Part shown: piece by piece, positions 27,566-37,385 of the stretch
Position numbering within the stretch: the first letter of the stretch is position 1
Layout: each line of letters starts with the position of its first letter
NCBI GenBank assembly: GCA_902594745.1
Contig: CACJNF010000003.1
Span: forward strand, 1 to 64,000
DNA length: 64,000 bases
Direction of reading: 5' to 3'
Source: an uncultured Bacteroidota bacterium
GTDB taxonomy: Bacteria > Bacteroidota > Bacteroidia > Flavobacteriales > Flavobacteriaceae
Made by a program: the position numbers and the translations under genes
Notes under the pieces: model-generated
What the model was told of the DNA's origin: nothing
Database searches by the model: none
What the model saw: only the letters and a program-made list of their open reading frames with translations

Positions 27566-28374
27566 CTATTAAAAAAATTATTGAATTTATCTTCTTCGTT
27601 AGATTCAATGCCAAGAGCTTGGTAAATATATTTGAATGTTGATAATAACTCTGGCTTACTATCAATAACTGCAATATTATGTTCAAAATGTGCACTCTGA
27701 AGTCCGTCGAGAGTCACAAAGGTCCAACCATCATCATTTATTTTAATTTTTTCAGTTCCAAGATTAATCATCGGTTCTATTGCCAATACTAAACCATTTT
27801 TGATAAGTTTTCCGGTTCCTTTTTTTCCATAGTTTGGAACTTCTGGTAATTCATGAAGACTTTGACCTAATCCATGTCCCACAAGCTCTCTTACAATTCC
27901 ATAACCATGAATTTTAATATAGCTTTCTATTGCATCACCTATATCACCAATTCTATTACTCTCTTTCATTGATTCAATTCCTTTATAAAGTGATTTTTTT
28001 GTTACATCTAATAATTCTTGAACTTCTTTGGATACATCACCTACAGAAAAAGTATATGCATGATCACCATAGAACCCATCTTTTAGAACTCCACAATCTA
28101 TTGAAATTATATCTCCATTTTTTAACGGTGTATCACATGGAATACCATGTACAACTTCATTATTTATACTTACACATAATGTGTTTGGAAAATTATCATA
28201 TCCCTTAAAACCTGGCTTAGCTTTATTATCAAGTATAAATTCTTCTGCAATCTTGTCAAGATATAAAGAAGTTATTCCAGGTTTAATTTCTTCTGCCAAT
28301 AAACCTAAGGTCTTTGAGACTAATTGGGCACTTTCCCTAATTTTTTTTATTTCATTTATATCTTTTAGTATCAT
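27562..28374 (-). CDS. map: methionine aminopeptidase, type I
   Basis: Removes N-terminal methionine from new proteins. 270 residues. The five metal ligands are visible: two aspartates in SIDCGVLKDGFYGDHAYTF, His in GHGLGQSLHELPEVPNYG, Glu in VLAIEPM and Glu in QSAHFEHNIAV. The substrate-binding NTLCVSINNEVVHGIP segment is typical. In many bacteria map lies with ribosomal protein genes; here it is in a run with gpmI. Confidence 0.96.
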   Translation of the reverse strand: MILKDINEIKKIRESAQLVSKTLGLLAEEIKPGITSLYLDKIAEEFILDNKAKPGFKGYDNFPNTLCVSINNEVVHGIPCDTPLKNGDIISIDCGVLKDGFYGDHAYTFSVGDVSKEVQELLDVTKKSLYKGIESMKESNRIGDIGDAIESYIKIHGYGIVRELVGHGLGQSLHELPEVPNYGKKGTGKLIKNGLVLAIEPMINLGTEKIKINDDGWTFVTLDGLQSAHFEHNIAVIDSKPELLSTFKYIYQALGIESNEEDKFNNFFNR

Positions 28375-28874
28375 TCTATAAAATATACATGTTTATAGTC
28401 TTCATCATTTAAAATTTTGAGAATATCACTCTCTAGACTCTCCTTTGGAGATTCGACTATTCTATTAACCTCAATGTTATCTAAATTAAAAATAATCGTT
28501 GGTGTATTGGTTATATTTTTGTTTACCTCATAACCCATTTCAGACTTTTTATTTGGATTAAGTAAAATAATTTTTAATTTATTTTCAGGAAAATCAAGCT
28601 CCTTTAGAATTTTAATTAATCTAGGTATTTCTCGCTGAGAGTCATGGCATAATGTATTCATGAATATTTCAATATCATAATTATATAACTCAGAGAAATT
28701 ATCTCTATTTATTTTTTCAATTGTATAGTTTTCAAAATTTTCATTAAACCAATATGTTTTAGGTGAGTTTTTTAAATAATCTATATCTACTATTCCTTCT
28801 TCTAAAAGATAATTTTGATTCTGAGAGCAGCTTGTAAATAAAATAGCTATAAATAATAAATAGATCTTTTTCAT
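28371..28874 (-). CDS. lipoprotein with degenerate thioredoxin fold
   Basis: 167 residues, not recognised as a named family. A lipoprotein signal ends LFTSC with Cys16. The pattern IEIFMNTLCHDSQREIP, then NKLKIILLNPN and NTPTIIF (a cis-proline-like TP) resembles a thioredoxin domain in which the CxxC motif is reduced to a single cysteine. It may be a thiol-independent chaperone-like or transnitrosation-type fold, but function is not known. It overlaps map and gpmI by 4 bp at each end, so it is translated with them. Confidence 0.7.
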   Translation of the reverse strand: MKKIYLLFIAILFTSCSQNQNYLLEEGIVDIDYLKNSPKTYWFNENFENYTIEKINRDNFSELYNYDIEIFMNTLCHDSQREIPRLIKILKELDFPENKLKIILLNPNKKSEMGYEVNKNITNTPTIIFNLDNIEVNRIVESPKESLESDILKILNDEDYKHVYFIE

Positions 28875-30415
28875 ATTAGTAATGATTCCCCTTCCATTTC
28901 TATTGGAGTTTCTATACCTAGAATATCAAGTATAGTTGGAGCAATATCTGCGAGCACTCCATTATTAATTTCTTTGTTTTCAGAATTAACTAGAATTATA
29001 GGTACTGGATTGATGGTATGGGATGTGTTCACTGAGCCATCATCATTAATCATTCTCTCACAATTACCGTGATCAGCTATAACAATTGATGTATAGTCTT
29101 CTTTAGTTGCTTCATCTATAATATTTCCAAGATGATTGTCTACTGCTTCACAAGCTTTAACTGCAGCAGTAAAATTTCCTGTATGTCCCACCATATCAGG
29201 ATTAGCAAAGTTCAAGCATATAAACTCAAATTTGCCTTTTTTGATTTCTCTTATTACATTTTTAGTTACTTCATCAGAGCTCATTTCAGGTTTAAGATCA
29301 TAGGTAGCTACTTTTGGTGATGGACATAAAATTCTTTCCTCATTTTTGAATTTTTCCTCGTTCCCACCATTGAAAAAGAATGTAACGTGTGGATATTTTT
29401 CAGTTTCAGAAATTCTTAGTTGATTAAAATTATTTTTAGAAATTACCTCTCCAAGAGTATTTTTAATAACCTTATTCTCAAAAATTGGTTTTGCAATTTT
29501 AAAATTTTCATCATAATTAGTAAGTGTGTATAAATTACTCACAGATTTAGTCATTTCATGATCTAGATAATCCTTTTCACATAAGGCGGATGTTAGCTGT
29601 CTCCCTCTATCAGTCCTATAATTAAAAAATACTACCGTATCATCAGAATTTAGTTCATGAATTGGATTGCCATCTGAATCTACCTTCAGAAGTGGCTCTA
29701 TAAATTCATCTGTTACTCCTCTAGAGTATGATTTATTTATATCATGTGTCAAATCAGTTGACTTGGTTCCAAGAGAATTTGAAATTAGATCATACGCTTT
29801 CTTGACTCTCTCCCATCTATTGTCCCTATCCATTGAATAGTATCTACCAATTATAGTTGCAAGTCTGCCTCCATTTTTTTTACTAAAAGTTTCAATAGAT
29901 TTTATAAAATCAATTCCAGATTTTGGATCAACGTCTCTACCATCAGTAAATGCATGTATATAGATTTTATCTTTAATCTCGGACAACGATAGAATAATCT
30001 CTTTTAAATGGTCTATATGAGAGTGAACACCTCCGTCTGAAACTAGACCCATTAAATGGACATTTGAAGAATTTTTTTTAGTATAGTTAATTATATCATT
30101 AAAATGACTTTTATTTCTAAACTCACCTTCTTTAATACTGTTATTAATTTTAAGAAGATCTTGCAGAACTATCCTTCCCGAACCAATGTTCATATGACCA
30201 ACTTCACTGTTTCCCATTTGACCTTTTGGTAAACCAACTTTTTCACCGTGAGTTATTAAAAAATTATTTGGGTAATTCTCAATTAACGAATTAAAATTTG
30301 GAGTATTTGCCTTATCAGGTGCAGACGCATCTTTGTTATCTGCAATTCCCCATCCATCAAGAATTAATAGTAAGACTTTCTTGTTCAATTTTTTGTTTAA
30401 AGATACAAATATCAT
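28871..30415 (-). CDS. gpmI: phosphoglycerate mutase, 2,3-BPG-independent
   Basis: Interconverts 3- and 2-phosphoglycerate using two Mn2+ ions. 514 residues, the family length. The N-terminal LILDGWG with Asp20, GNSEVGHMNIGSG with nucleophile Ser70, HAFTDGRDVDP, DRDNRWERV, NFANPDMVGHTG and VIADHGNCE are all intact. First gene of the leftward lipoprotein-map-methyltransferase run and divergent from rsgA. Confidence 0.97.
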   Translation of the reverse strand: MIFVSLNKKLNKKVLLLILDGWGIADNKDASAPDKANTPNFNSLIENYPNNFLITHGEKVGLPKGQMGNSEVGHMNIGSGRIVLQDLLKINNSIKEGEFRNKSHFNDIINYTKKNSSNVHLMGLVSDGGVHSHIDHLKEIILSLSEIKDKIYIHAFTDGRDVDPKSGIDFIKSIETFSKKNGGRLATIIGRYYSMDRDNRWERVKKAYDLISNSLGTKSTDLTHDINKSYSRGVTDEFIEPLLKVDSDGNPIHELNSDDTVVFFNYRTDRGRQLTSALCEKDYLDHEMTKSVSNLYTLTNYDENFKIAKPIFENKVIKNTLGEVISKNNFNQLRISETEKYPHVTFFFNGGNEEKFKNEERILCPSPKVATYDLKPEMSSDEVTKNVIREIKKGKFEFICLNFANPDMVGHTGNFTAAVKACEAVDNHLGNIIDEATKEDYTSIVIADHGNCERMINDDGSVNTSHTINPVPIILVNSENKEINNGVLADIAPTILDILGIETPIEMEGESLLI

Positions 30416-30427
30416 TAAGTAGATTTG
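30392..30427 (+). promoter_or_regulatory. candidate promoter for rsgA-dtd
   Basis: TTTG at 30392-30395 and TAGATTTG at 30420-30427, 24 nt apart, slightly longer than the usual spacing. Transcription would start near 30432, upstream of both possible rsgA start codons. The -33 box lies in the gpmI coding start. Confidence 0.45.
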
Positions 30428-30463
30428 TTAATATGATTAGGAAAAAATATATTGTTATATAAT

Positions 30464-31411
30464 ATGTTAGAGGGTAAAGTATATAAATCAACAGGAAGTT
30501 GGTACCTAGTAAAATCAAAAAATAAATTTTTTGAATGTAGAATAAAGGGAAAAATTAGACTTAAGGATATCTCTACTACAAATCCAATATCAGTTGGTGA
30601 TGATGTAATATTTGAAATAGAAGATCAAAATACCGGTATTATTTCAGATATTTTACCTAGATCAAATTATATAATTAGAAAATCAGTAAAACTTTCCAAA
30701 CAGTATCATATAATCGCCTCTAATATCGATTTATCAATACTAGTTGTCACCCTCAACAATCCTGTAACAACAAATAATTTTATTGATAGATTTTTAGTTA
30801 CCTGTAAGGCTTATGACATTCCTGTTATTTTGGCCTTTAACAAAATTGATACCTTCCAAGAAAATGAAGATGATCAAATTAAAGAAATGATTCACATGTA
30901 TAATCATATAGGATATAATTGTGATTTAATCTCAGCCAAATATGGGGACGGGGTAGATAACCTAATTACAAAAATGAAAAACAAAACCTGTATGATATCT
31001 GGTCATAGTGGAGTGGGTAAATCAACTTTAATCAACTACATATCACCAGGTTTAAGCCTGAAGACAAAAGAAATATCATCCTCGCATAATCAAGGTCAAC
31101 ATACAACAACTCATGCAGAAATGTTTGATCTAGATTCAAATATAAGGGTAATAGATACTCCTGGTATAAGAGGATTTGGTCTTGTAGATATTTCAAAAAA
31201 TGAACTTGGGGACTTTTTCCCAGAATTTTTTAAAGCAAAAGGCAAATGTAAATTTAAAGATTGTCTTCATCTAGATGAACCAAATTGTAATATTAAAAGT
31301 GAAATAACAAATGGTGAAATATTTGAATCAAGATATAATACTTATTTAGATATGTTGAAAGACCATAATATTTATAGAAAATCCGATGAAAGTAGTAATT
31401 CAGAGAGTTAA
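30464..31411 (+). CDS. rsgA: ribosome small subunit-dependent GTPase A
   Basis: Assists late 30S ribosome assembly. The ATG at 30464 is chosen over a TTG at 30452 because family members start close to LEGKVYKSTGSWY; 315 residues. An N-terminal OB fold is followed by a circularly permuted GTPase: NKID at about 126-129, the P-loop GHSGVGKST at about 180-188, then DTPGIRGFGL. The C-terminal zinc site is C-x-x-x-x-C-x-H-x-x-x-x-x-C in GKCKFKDCLHLDEPNC. The dtd gene overlaps its 3' end by 26 bp. Confidence 0.95.
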   Translation: MLEGKVYKSTGSWYLVKSKNKFFECRIKGKIRLKDISTTNPISVGDDVIFEIEDQNTGIISDILPRSNYIIRKSVKLSKQYHIIASNIDLSILVVTLNNPVTTNNFIDRFLVTCKAYDIPVILAFNKIDTFQENEDDQIKEMIHMYNHIGYNCDLISAKYGDGVDNLITKMKNKTCMISGHSGVGKSTLINYISPGLSLKTKEISSSHNQGQHTTTHAEMFDLDSNIRVIDTPGIRGFGLVDISKNELGDFFPEFFKAKGKCKFKDCLHLDEPNCNIKSEITNGEIFESRYNTYLDMLKDHNIYRKSDESSNSES

Positions 31412-31838
31412 TAAGTCTTCAGTTGAGATAGATAATAAGATTAAGTCTGAAATTCAAAAAGGATTACTTGTATTAATAGGAATTGGTTTAGATGATAATA
31501 AACAAGATGTAGAATGGTTAGCAAATAAAGTTTTAAACTTAAGAGTATTTAATGACTCAGAAGGAGTTATGAATAAATCTGTATTGGATATAAATGGTGA
31601 ATTACTTCTAATTTCTCAATTTACTCTGCTAGCATTAACCAAGAAAGGAAATAGGCCATCCTATATAAAGTCTGCTAATCATCAAATTGCAATCCCTCTC
31701 TATGAGTATTTTATTAAGACTTGTAAAGATCAGATTGATGATAAGGTAAAAACTGGAACTTTTGGTGCTGACATGAAAGTTTCACTTATTAATGATGGAC
31801 CAGTAACAATAATAATTGATTCAAAAAATAAAGAGTAA
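31386..31838 (+). CDS. dtd: D-aminoacyl-tRNA deacylase
   Basis: Hydrolyses D-amino acids from tRNA (chiral proofreading). 150 residues. The two family motifs are present: SQFTLL with the catalytic region and the Gly-cisPro motif in NDGPVTIIID. The start ATG lies 26 bp inside the end of rsgA, a conserved neighbour in this group. Convergent with murB, 2 bp apart. Confidence 0.95.
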   Translation: MKVVIQRVNKSSVEIDNKIKSEIQKGLLVLIGIGLDDNKQDVEWLANKVLNLRVFNDSEGVMNKSVLDINGELLLISQFTLLALTKKGNRPSYIKSANHQIAIPLYEYFIKTCKDQIDDKVKTGTFGADMKVSLINDGPVTIIIDSKNKE

Positions 31839-31840
31839 TA

Positions 31841-32845
31841 TTACATTACAATTACTTCTTCTTCAAGTTCAATATCAAATTCATTAAATACTGAGTCCTT
31901 AATTCTTTTAGCAAAATTTATAATTTCATTGCCTGATGCATTACCTAGATTAATTATTACTAAAGGCTGGTTCTTATAAACACCTACATTTTCATCATTA
32001 ATTTTTTTAAACCCACATTTATCAATTAACCATGCAGCTGGAACTTTAAAATAATTTGAATCAATTTTAAAGAAAGGAATTTCAGTAAATTTTTCTTTAA
32101 GTTTTTGAAATTTAGAAAAACCTATAATAGGGTTCTTAAAAAAACTTCCACAATTACCATATTGTTTTGGATCTGGAAGTTTTGAGTTCCTAATTTTAAT
32201 TACCTCATTTGAAATCTTTTTTAAATCTAGGCCAGATTCTGAAAGATTATTCAAATCTGGATAATCAATATTATATAAATGATTTGATTTTGTTAGATTA
32301 AATCTGACAGAAGTTATTATAAATTTATTCTTAAGTTTTTTTTTAAAAATGGATGATCTGTAAGTAAATTCACAATCTGACTTACTTAAGTTAACTTTAT
32401 CAAGAGATTCAATCATTATACCTGAGCAACTATCGAACACATCTTCTAACTCTACACCATAAGCTCCTATGTTTTGAATTGGAGAAGCACCAACATTACC
32501 AGGAATTAATGATAAATTTTCAATACCACCAAAATCTTTATCCACTGCCCACTCAACAAATCTATGCCAGTTCATTCCAGCAGATACTTCAACTTGAACT
32601 TTGTCAGGACCTTCGTCTAAGATCTTTATACTTTCTTCTTTAAGATTAATAATAGTTCCTTGATAATGCTTTGTAAATAATATATTACTTCCGCCTCCAA
32701 GAATAAATAGATTGTTATTTAACTCTTTGTTGTTTAATACCTCTAAGAGATCATTAGTGTTACTTGACTCAACTAACACATCACAACTAGCATCTACATT
32801 AAATGTGTTGAGATTTTTTAATGAAGCATTTTTATTTACAATCAT
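31841..32845 (-). CDS. murB: UDP-N-acetylenolpyruvoylglucosamine reductase
   Basis: FAD enzyme that completes UDP-MurNAc for peptidoglycan. 334 residues, type I architecture. The FAD-binding LFILGGGSNILF, GNVGASPIQNIGAYG, the active-site serine in GNCGSFFKNPI, and the third domain with PAAWLIDKCGFK are visible; the last domain closes over the substrate. It is followed on the minus strand by nothing and preceded by an aminotransferase 3 bp away. Confidence 0.95.
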   Translation of the reverse strand: MIVNKNASLKNLNTFNVDASCDVLVESSNTNDLLEVLNNKELNNNLFILGGGSNILFTKHYQGTIINLKEESIKILDEGPDKVQVEVSAGMNWHRFVEWAVDKDFGGIENLSLIPGNVGASPIQNIGAYGVELEDVFDSCSGIMIESLDKVNLSKSDCEFTYRSSIFKKKLKNKFIITSVRFNLTKSNHLYNIDYPDLNNLSESGLDLKKISNEVIKIRNSKLPDPKQYGNCGSFFKNPIIGFSKFQKLKEKFTEIPFFKIDSNYFKVPAAWLIDKCGFKKINDENVGVYKNQPLVIINLGNASGNEIINFAKRIKDSVFNEFDIELEEEVIVM

Positions 32846-32848
32846 AAG

Positions 32849-34039
32849 CTATCCAATAAACTCTTTAAGACCTAGTTTAATTATCTTTATTGCATTTTTT
32901 AATTTTTCTGAATTTAGAACAAATGCAATTCTTACCTCATCTTTTCCGTAATTTTCAGAACTATAAAAACCTGAAGCTGGAGATAGCATTACACTTTGAT
33001 TTTTATATGAAAAATCTGTCAAAAGAAACTTTGCAAAATCTTCTGCATTTTCAATTGGTAACTTTATAATAGAATAAAATGCACCCATTGGATTAGAAAA
33101 CTTAATATTATCAATTTGACTTAATTCATTAATAACAACTTCTCTTCTTTTATAGTATTCCTTTATTACATTTTCTATATAGTCTTCACTTGAATTTAGA
33201 GCATGATTCGCAGCAATTAATGCTAAAGTAGGAGGAGATAATCTAGTAAGAGCAAACTTTAAACAAGTCTGTATGAATTCAGAGTTTTTAGATACAATAA
33301 ATCCAACTCTAGCACCACATAGACTGTATCTTTTAGAAGTTGAATCAATTAAAATAGCATTCTCGAAAAATTTTTCATCTTCAAGAATTGAAAAATGCTT
33401 AGTATCTGTATAAATAAACTCTCTATAAACCTCATCAACAACTATGAATAAATCATTTTTTTTAGCAAGATTGGCAATGTTTATTATTTCCTCTTGAGAG
33501 TAGACATATCCAGTAGGATTACAAGGATTACATAATAAAATTGCTTTTGTTTTACTATTAATCTTCTTTTCAAATTCATGAATTGATGGTAAAGCAAAAT
33601 TATCATCAATTTTTGATGTAATTGGAATAACATTAACATCAGAAGCCAATGCGAAACCATTATAATTTGCATAAAAAGGTTCAGGGATAATTACCTCATC
33701 ACCTGGATCACAAATAGAATTCATTGTAAATGAAAGGGCTTCGCTAGCACCAACAGTAGTTATAATATCATCAGGAGAAACATATATACTATGTTTTTTG
33801 TAATAATTGCAAACATTGTTTCTAAATTCAAGTGATCCTTGAGAATATTCATATTTTAATAAATCTAAATCGGTTTCCTTAACTGCATTAAGAGATTCAA
33901 CTGGAGATTTTATATCAGGCTGACCAATATTTAAATGAAGAATTTCAATTCCTCTTTTTTTTGCATCATCAGCATATGGTACAAGTTTTCTAATTGGTGA
34001 AGGAGGAATCTTATTACCTTTTTTTGATATTGATGGCAT
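32849..34039 (-). CDS. PLP-dependent aminotransferase, class I/II
   Basis: 396 residues of fold type I. Recognised are LHLNIGQPDIKSP, TTVGASEALSF, NPCNPTGYVYS, the PLP-contact VVDEVYREF, the Schiff-base lysine in DSTSKRYSLCGARVGF, and VRIAFVLN with the substrate carboxylate arginine. It is distinct from the aromatic-operon aminotransferase at 15.8 kb. Aspartate or a branched/aromatic amino acid is possible; substrate is not decided by sequence. It shares a 73-bp divergent gap with valS and runs into murB. Confidence 0.88.
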   Translation of the reverse strand: MPSISKKGNKIPPSPIRKLVPYADDAKKRGIEILHLNIGQPDIKSPVESLNAVKETDLDLLKYEYSQGSLEFRNNVCNYYKKHSIYVSPDDIITTVGASEALSFTMNSICDPGDEVIIPEPFYANYNGFALASDVNVIPITSKIDDNFALPSIHEFEKKINSKTKAILLCNPCNPTGYVYSQEEIINIANLAKKNDLFIVVDEVYREFIYTDTKHFSILEDEKFFENAILIDSTSKRYSLCGARVGFIVSKNSEFIQTCLKFALTRLSPPTLALIAANHALNSSEDYIENVIKEYYKRREVVINELSQIDNIKFSNPMGAFYSIIKLPIENAEDFAKFLLTDFSYKNQSVMLSPASGFYSSENYGKDEVRIAFVLNSEKLKNAIKIIKLGLKEFIG

Positions 34040-34053
34040 TTATTTAACTTAAT

Positions 34054-34086
34054 TTTGTAAATATACTTCAAGGTATGTTATTTTTG
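34054..34086 (+). promoter_or_regulatory. promoter of valS
   Basis: TTTG at 34054-34057, a 21-nt spacer and TATTTTTG at 34079-34086 match the Bacteroidetes promoter consensus. Predicted start is near 34091, a leader of about 22 nt, too short for a T-box or other large leader. Confidence 0.68.
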
Positions 34087-34112
34087 TTTTACTTTAAAAT
34101 ATTTATCATCTG

Positions 34113-36737
34113 ATGCCAATTCCTTCTAAATATGAACATATTGAAATTGAAAAGAAATGGTATTCATATTGGATGGAAAACAATCTTTTTAAATCTATTC
34201 CAAATGATAAAGAACCATTTACAATTGTAATACCTCCTCCAAATGTTACTGGACTTCTTCATATGGGTCACATGCTTAACAATACTATCCAGGATATATT
34301 AGTTAGGAGGGCTAGGATGTTAGGTAAAAATGCATGTTGGGTTCCCGGTACTGATCATGCATCTATTGCAACTGAAGCAAAAGTTGTTGAGAATTTAAAG
34401 GAAAAAGGAATAGATAAGTTAGATATTTCAAGGGATGAATTTTTAAAATACGCATGGGATTGGACGGAAAAATATGGTGGTGGAATACTTGAACAATTAA
34501 AAATGTTGGGATGTTCATGTGATTGGGACAGAACTAAGTTTACATTGGATGATGAGATGTATGAATCTGTTCTAATTGCATTTAAAATTCTTCATGATAA
34601 AGGATTAATTTATAGGGGATACAGAATGATTAACTGGGATCCAGAGGCTAAAACTACTGTTTCTGATGAGGAAGTAAATTATGTTGAAGAACAATCAAAT
34701 TTATACTATCTAAAATATAAAATTGTTGACTCAGATCAAGAGATGATTATTGCAACGACAAGACCTGAAACTATATTTGGTGATACTGCAGTATGTGTTA
34801 ATCCTAAAGATAAAAGATATAAATCCATGATTGGTAAACAAGCTATTGTTCCAATTTGTGACAGAAAAGTACCAGTAATTGCTGATCCTTATGTTGATGT
34901 TGAGTTTGGAACAGGATGCCTTAAGGTAACCCCTGCTCATGATTTAAATGATTATAACCTAGGAAAAAAACATAGCCTTGATACTATAGATATTTTTGAC
35001 ACAAATGCTAATCTTAACAAACATGGTCTTCATTATGAAGGCAAAAATAGATTTGTTGTCAGAAATGAGATGGAAGATGAGCTTATTAAAAATAAATTAT
35101 TAATAAAAAAGGAAAATTATATCCATAATGTTGGTAGATCAGAAAGAACAAATTCTGTCATTGAGCCCAAAGTTTCAAAACAATGGTTTTTAAAGATGGA
35201 TGATATAACTAAGCCAGCTATTATAAATGTATTAGAAAATGAAAACATAAAATTTTTTCCTAATAAATTTAAATCAACGTATAAGTATTGGCTTGAAAAT
35301 ATAAAAGACTGGAACATTTCACGACAACTATCTTGGGGTCATCAAATTCCTGTATTTTATTATGGTAACAATGATGAATATATAGTTGCTACTACAAAAG
35401 AAGAAGCCCTAAAAATAGCAAATGAAGACTTGAAATTAAACTTAAAAGATTCAGATCTGATTCAGGATCAAGATGTACTTGATACTTGGTTCTCTTCTTG
35501 GTTATGGCCAATCTCTGTATTTGATGGAATTAGAAATCCTGATAATGATGAAATCAAATATTATTATCCTACACAAGATTTAGTTACGGGTCCTGATATA
35601 ATCTTTTTTTGGGTTGCAAGAATGATAATTTCAGGTTATGAATTTAGAGACGAAAAACCATTTTCTAATGTATACTTTACTGGAATTGTTAGAGATAAAC
35701 TTAGAAGAAAAATGTCTAAACAACTTGGCAACTCACCTGATGCTATTAAATTGATTGAAGAATATGGTGCAGATTCTGTAAGAGTAGGATTAATGCTAAG
35801 CTCAGCTGCTGGTAATGATCTCTTGTTTGATGAATCATTGTGTCAGCAAGGTAAAAATTTTACAAATAAACTCTGGAATGCATTGAGACTTGTTGATGGT
35901 TGGGATACTGACTTAAAAATTAAACAGCCTAAAGTCAATGAACTAGCAATAAATTGGTATAGAAATAAATTCAACAATACTTTAGAGTCTATAGATAGTA
36001 ACTTTGAAAGTTATAGGATTTCAGATGTTTTAATGTCTTCATATAAATTGATATGGGATGACTTTTGTTCATGGTTATTAGAAATATTAAAACCTGAATA
36101 TGGTAAGAAAATTGACCAGAAGTCAAAGTCTGATTTAATTGAATTATTTATTAAAAATTTGAAAATTATCCATCCATTCATGCCTTTTCTTTCAGAAGAA
36201 ATATATCATAATCTTGAGGGCAAAGTCTCTAAACCAATAACAATAAGTTCATGGCCAAATAAGGAAGAATATGATATACAGCTGATTAATAATTTTGAAA
36301 TTACAAAAGAAATTATTTCACAAATAAGAAATTATAGAAAGGAAAAAAATATTCCTTTTAAAACATCAATTAAATTATACTGCATTCCATCTAATAAACC
36401 AATTGGTAATATTGATGTTATTAAAAAAATTGGATTTGTTGAGGATATAATTGAATCTGAAAAAGCTGACTTTGCTTTAGTTAAATCTTTTATAATAAAA
36501 AATTATGAGTTTTTTATTCCGCTGGATGAAGGTTTTGATAAAGATTCTGAAATCAAGAAATTAAATAAAGAACTTGAATATAATATTGGTTTTCTTAAGT
36601 CTGTAGATAGTAAATTAAAAAACAAAAATTTTATAAGTAATGCACCTAAAGAAATTATAGATAAGGAAAAACAAAAAATTATCGATACAGAACAAAAGAT
36701 AAAATCTATAAAAAAGTCAATTTCAGAACTTTCCTAA
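34113..36737 (+). CDS. valS: valyl-tRNA synthetase
   Basis: Charges tRNA-Val. 874 residues, normal length. The class I signature HMGH is at 50-53 and KMSKQ at 533-537 (in place of KMSKS, common in this phylum). The CP1 editing domain shows IATTRPETIFGDTAV, and DTWFSSWLWP, TGPDIIFFWVARM and the C-terminal coiled coil (about 800-874) are typical. A tRNA-Val gene is present at 49.9 kb. The end overlaps the convergent psd by 15 bp. Confidence 0.97.
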   Translation: MPIPSKYEHIEIEKKWYSYWMENNLFKSIPNDKEPFTIVIPPPNVTGLLHMGHMLNNTIQDILVRRARMLGKNACWVPGTDHASIATEAKVVENLKEKGIDKLDISRDEFLKYAWDWTEKYGGGILEQLKMLGCSCDWDRTKFTLDDEMYESVLIAFKILHDKGLIYRGYRMINWDPEAKTTVSDEEVNYVEEQSNLYYLKYKIVDSDQEMIIATTRPETIFGDTAVCVNPKDKRYKSMIGKQAIVPICDRKVPVIADPYVDVEFGTGCLKVTPAHDLNDYNLGKKHSLDTIDIFDTNANLNKHGLHYEGKNRFVVRNEMEDELIKNKLLIKKENYIHNVGRSERTNSVIEPKVSKQWFLKMDDITKPAIINVLENENIKFFPNKFKSTYKYWLENIKDWNISRQLSWGHQIPVFYYGNNDEYIVATTKEEALKIANEDLKLNLKDSDLIQDQDVLDTWFSSWLWPISVFDGIRNPDNDEIKYYYPTQDLVTGPDIIFFWVARMIISGYEFRDEKPFSNVYFTGIVRDKLRRKMSKQLGNSPDAIKLIEEYGADSVRVGLMLSSAAGNDLLFDESLCQQGKNFTNKLWNALRLVDGWDTDLKIKQPKVNELAINWYRNKFNNTLESIDSNFESYRISDVLMSSYKLIWDDFCSWLLEILKPEYGKKIDQKSKSDLIELFIKNLKIIHPFMPFLSEEIYHNLEGKVSKPITISSWPNKEEYDIQLINNFEITKEIISQIRNYRKEKNIPFKTSIKLYCIPSNKPIGNIDVIKKIGFVEDIIESEKADFALVKSFIIKNYEFFIPLDEGFDKDSEIKKLNKELEYNIGFLKSVDSKLKNKNFISNAPKEIIDKEKQKIIDTEQKIKSIKKSISELS

Positions 36738-37385
36738 CTTGGCTATTTCCGAAATTCCTCCAATAACTCTATCTCCTTCCTTAACAAGAAGTTGAGAATT
36801 CAATGGAAGAAATAGGTCAACTCTTGATCCAAACTTTATAAAGCCTGAGTCCTCACCTTGAGCTACCATTAAGCCTTCATTTGCATAATTAACTATTCTC
36901 CTTGCAACCATTCCAGCAATCTGTCTATACATAATATTTCCAAAATTTTTATTTTTAATTACTATAGTTGTTCTTTCATTTTTATAAGAAGATTTTGGAT
37001 GCCAAGCTACTAAATATTTACCATGATGATGTTTTGAGTATAATACTTCGCCAGATACTGGATATCTGTTGACATGAACATCAAATGGGGATAGAAAAAT
37101 AGATATTTGTAATTTATTTTCTTTAAAATACTCATTTTCATATGTCTGCTGAATATTGACTACCCTACCATCAGCAGGACTTATGATATGATCAGTCTTT
37201 TTATTTAAGTCTCTTTTTGGGTTTCTGAAAAACCATAATATTAATAGTAAAATAATTAGTGCACTAGTTTGAAGAAGACTCTTTATAGTTGATGGTTCTT
37301 CAAAAAGAACTTCTAAAATAATAACGTCCATAGACACAACTATGAAAAAAAGAATTATAATATTAAAGCCTTCCTTATGAAACAT
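36723..37385 (-). CDS. psd: phosphatidylserine decarboxylase family protein
   Basis: Forms phosphatidylethanolamine from phosphatidylserine. 220 residues, the short (archaetidylserine decarboxylase-like) form. Two N-terminal membrane helices precede SPADGRVVNI, FLSPFDVHVNRYPVSG with the catalytic Asp/His, and GFIKFGSRVD, where self-cleavage before the serine would make the pyruvoyl group. It follows cdsA directly (1 bp overlap); cdsA makes the CDP-diacylglycerol from which phosphatidylserine is formed. Confidence 0.93.
   Translation of the reverse strand: MFHKEGFNIIILFFIVVSMDVIILEVLFEEPSTIKSLLQTSALIILLLILWFFRNPKRDLNKKTDHIISPADGRVVNIQQTYENEYFKENKLQISIFLSPFDVHVNRYPVSGEVLYSKHHHGKYLVAWHPKSSYKNERTTIVIKNKNFGNIMYRQIAGMVARRIVNYANEGLMVAQGEDSGFIKFGSRVDLFLPLNSQLLVKEGDRVIGGISEIAKLGKF

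Noticed and set aside
32849-34039. Second aminotransferase as a duplicate of the aromatic-operon enzyme
   Set aside because: The two proteins share only family motifs; sequence around the PLP lysine and N-terminus differs, so it is a separate subfamily.
35709-35723. KMSKQ instead of KMSKS in ValRS as a possible defect
   Set aside because: The first four residues that matter are intact and KMSKQ is common in valyl-tRNA synthetases of this phylum.
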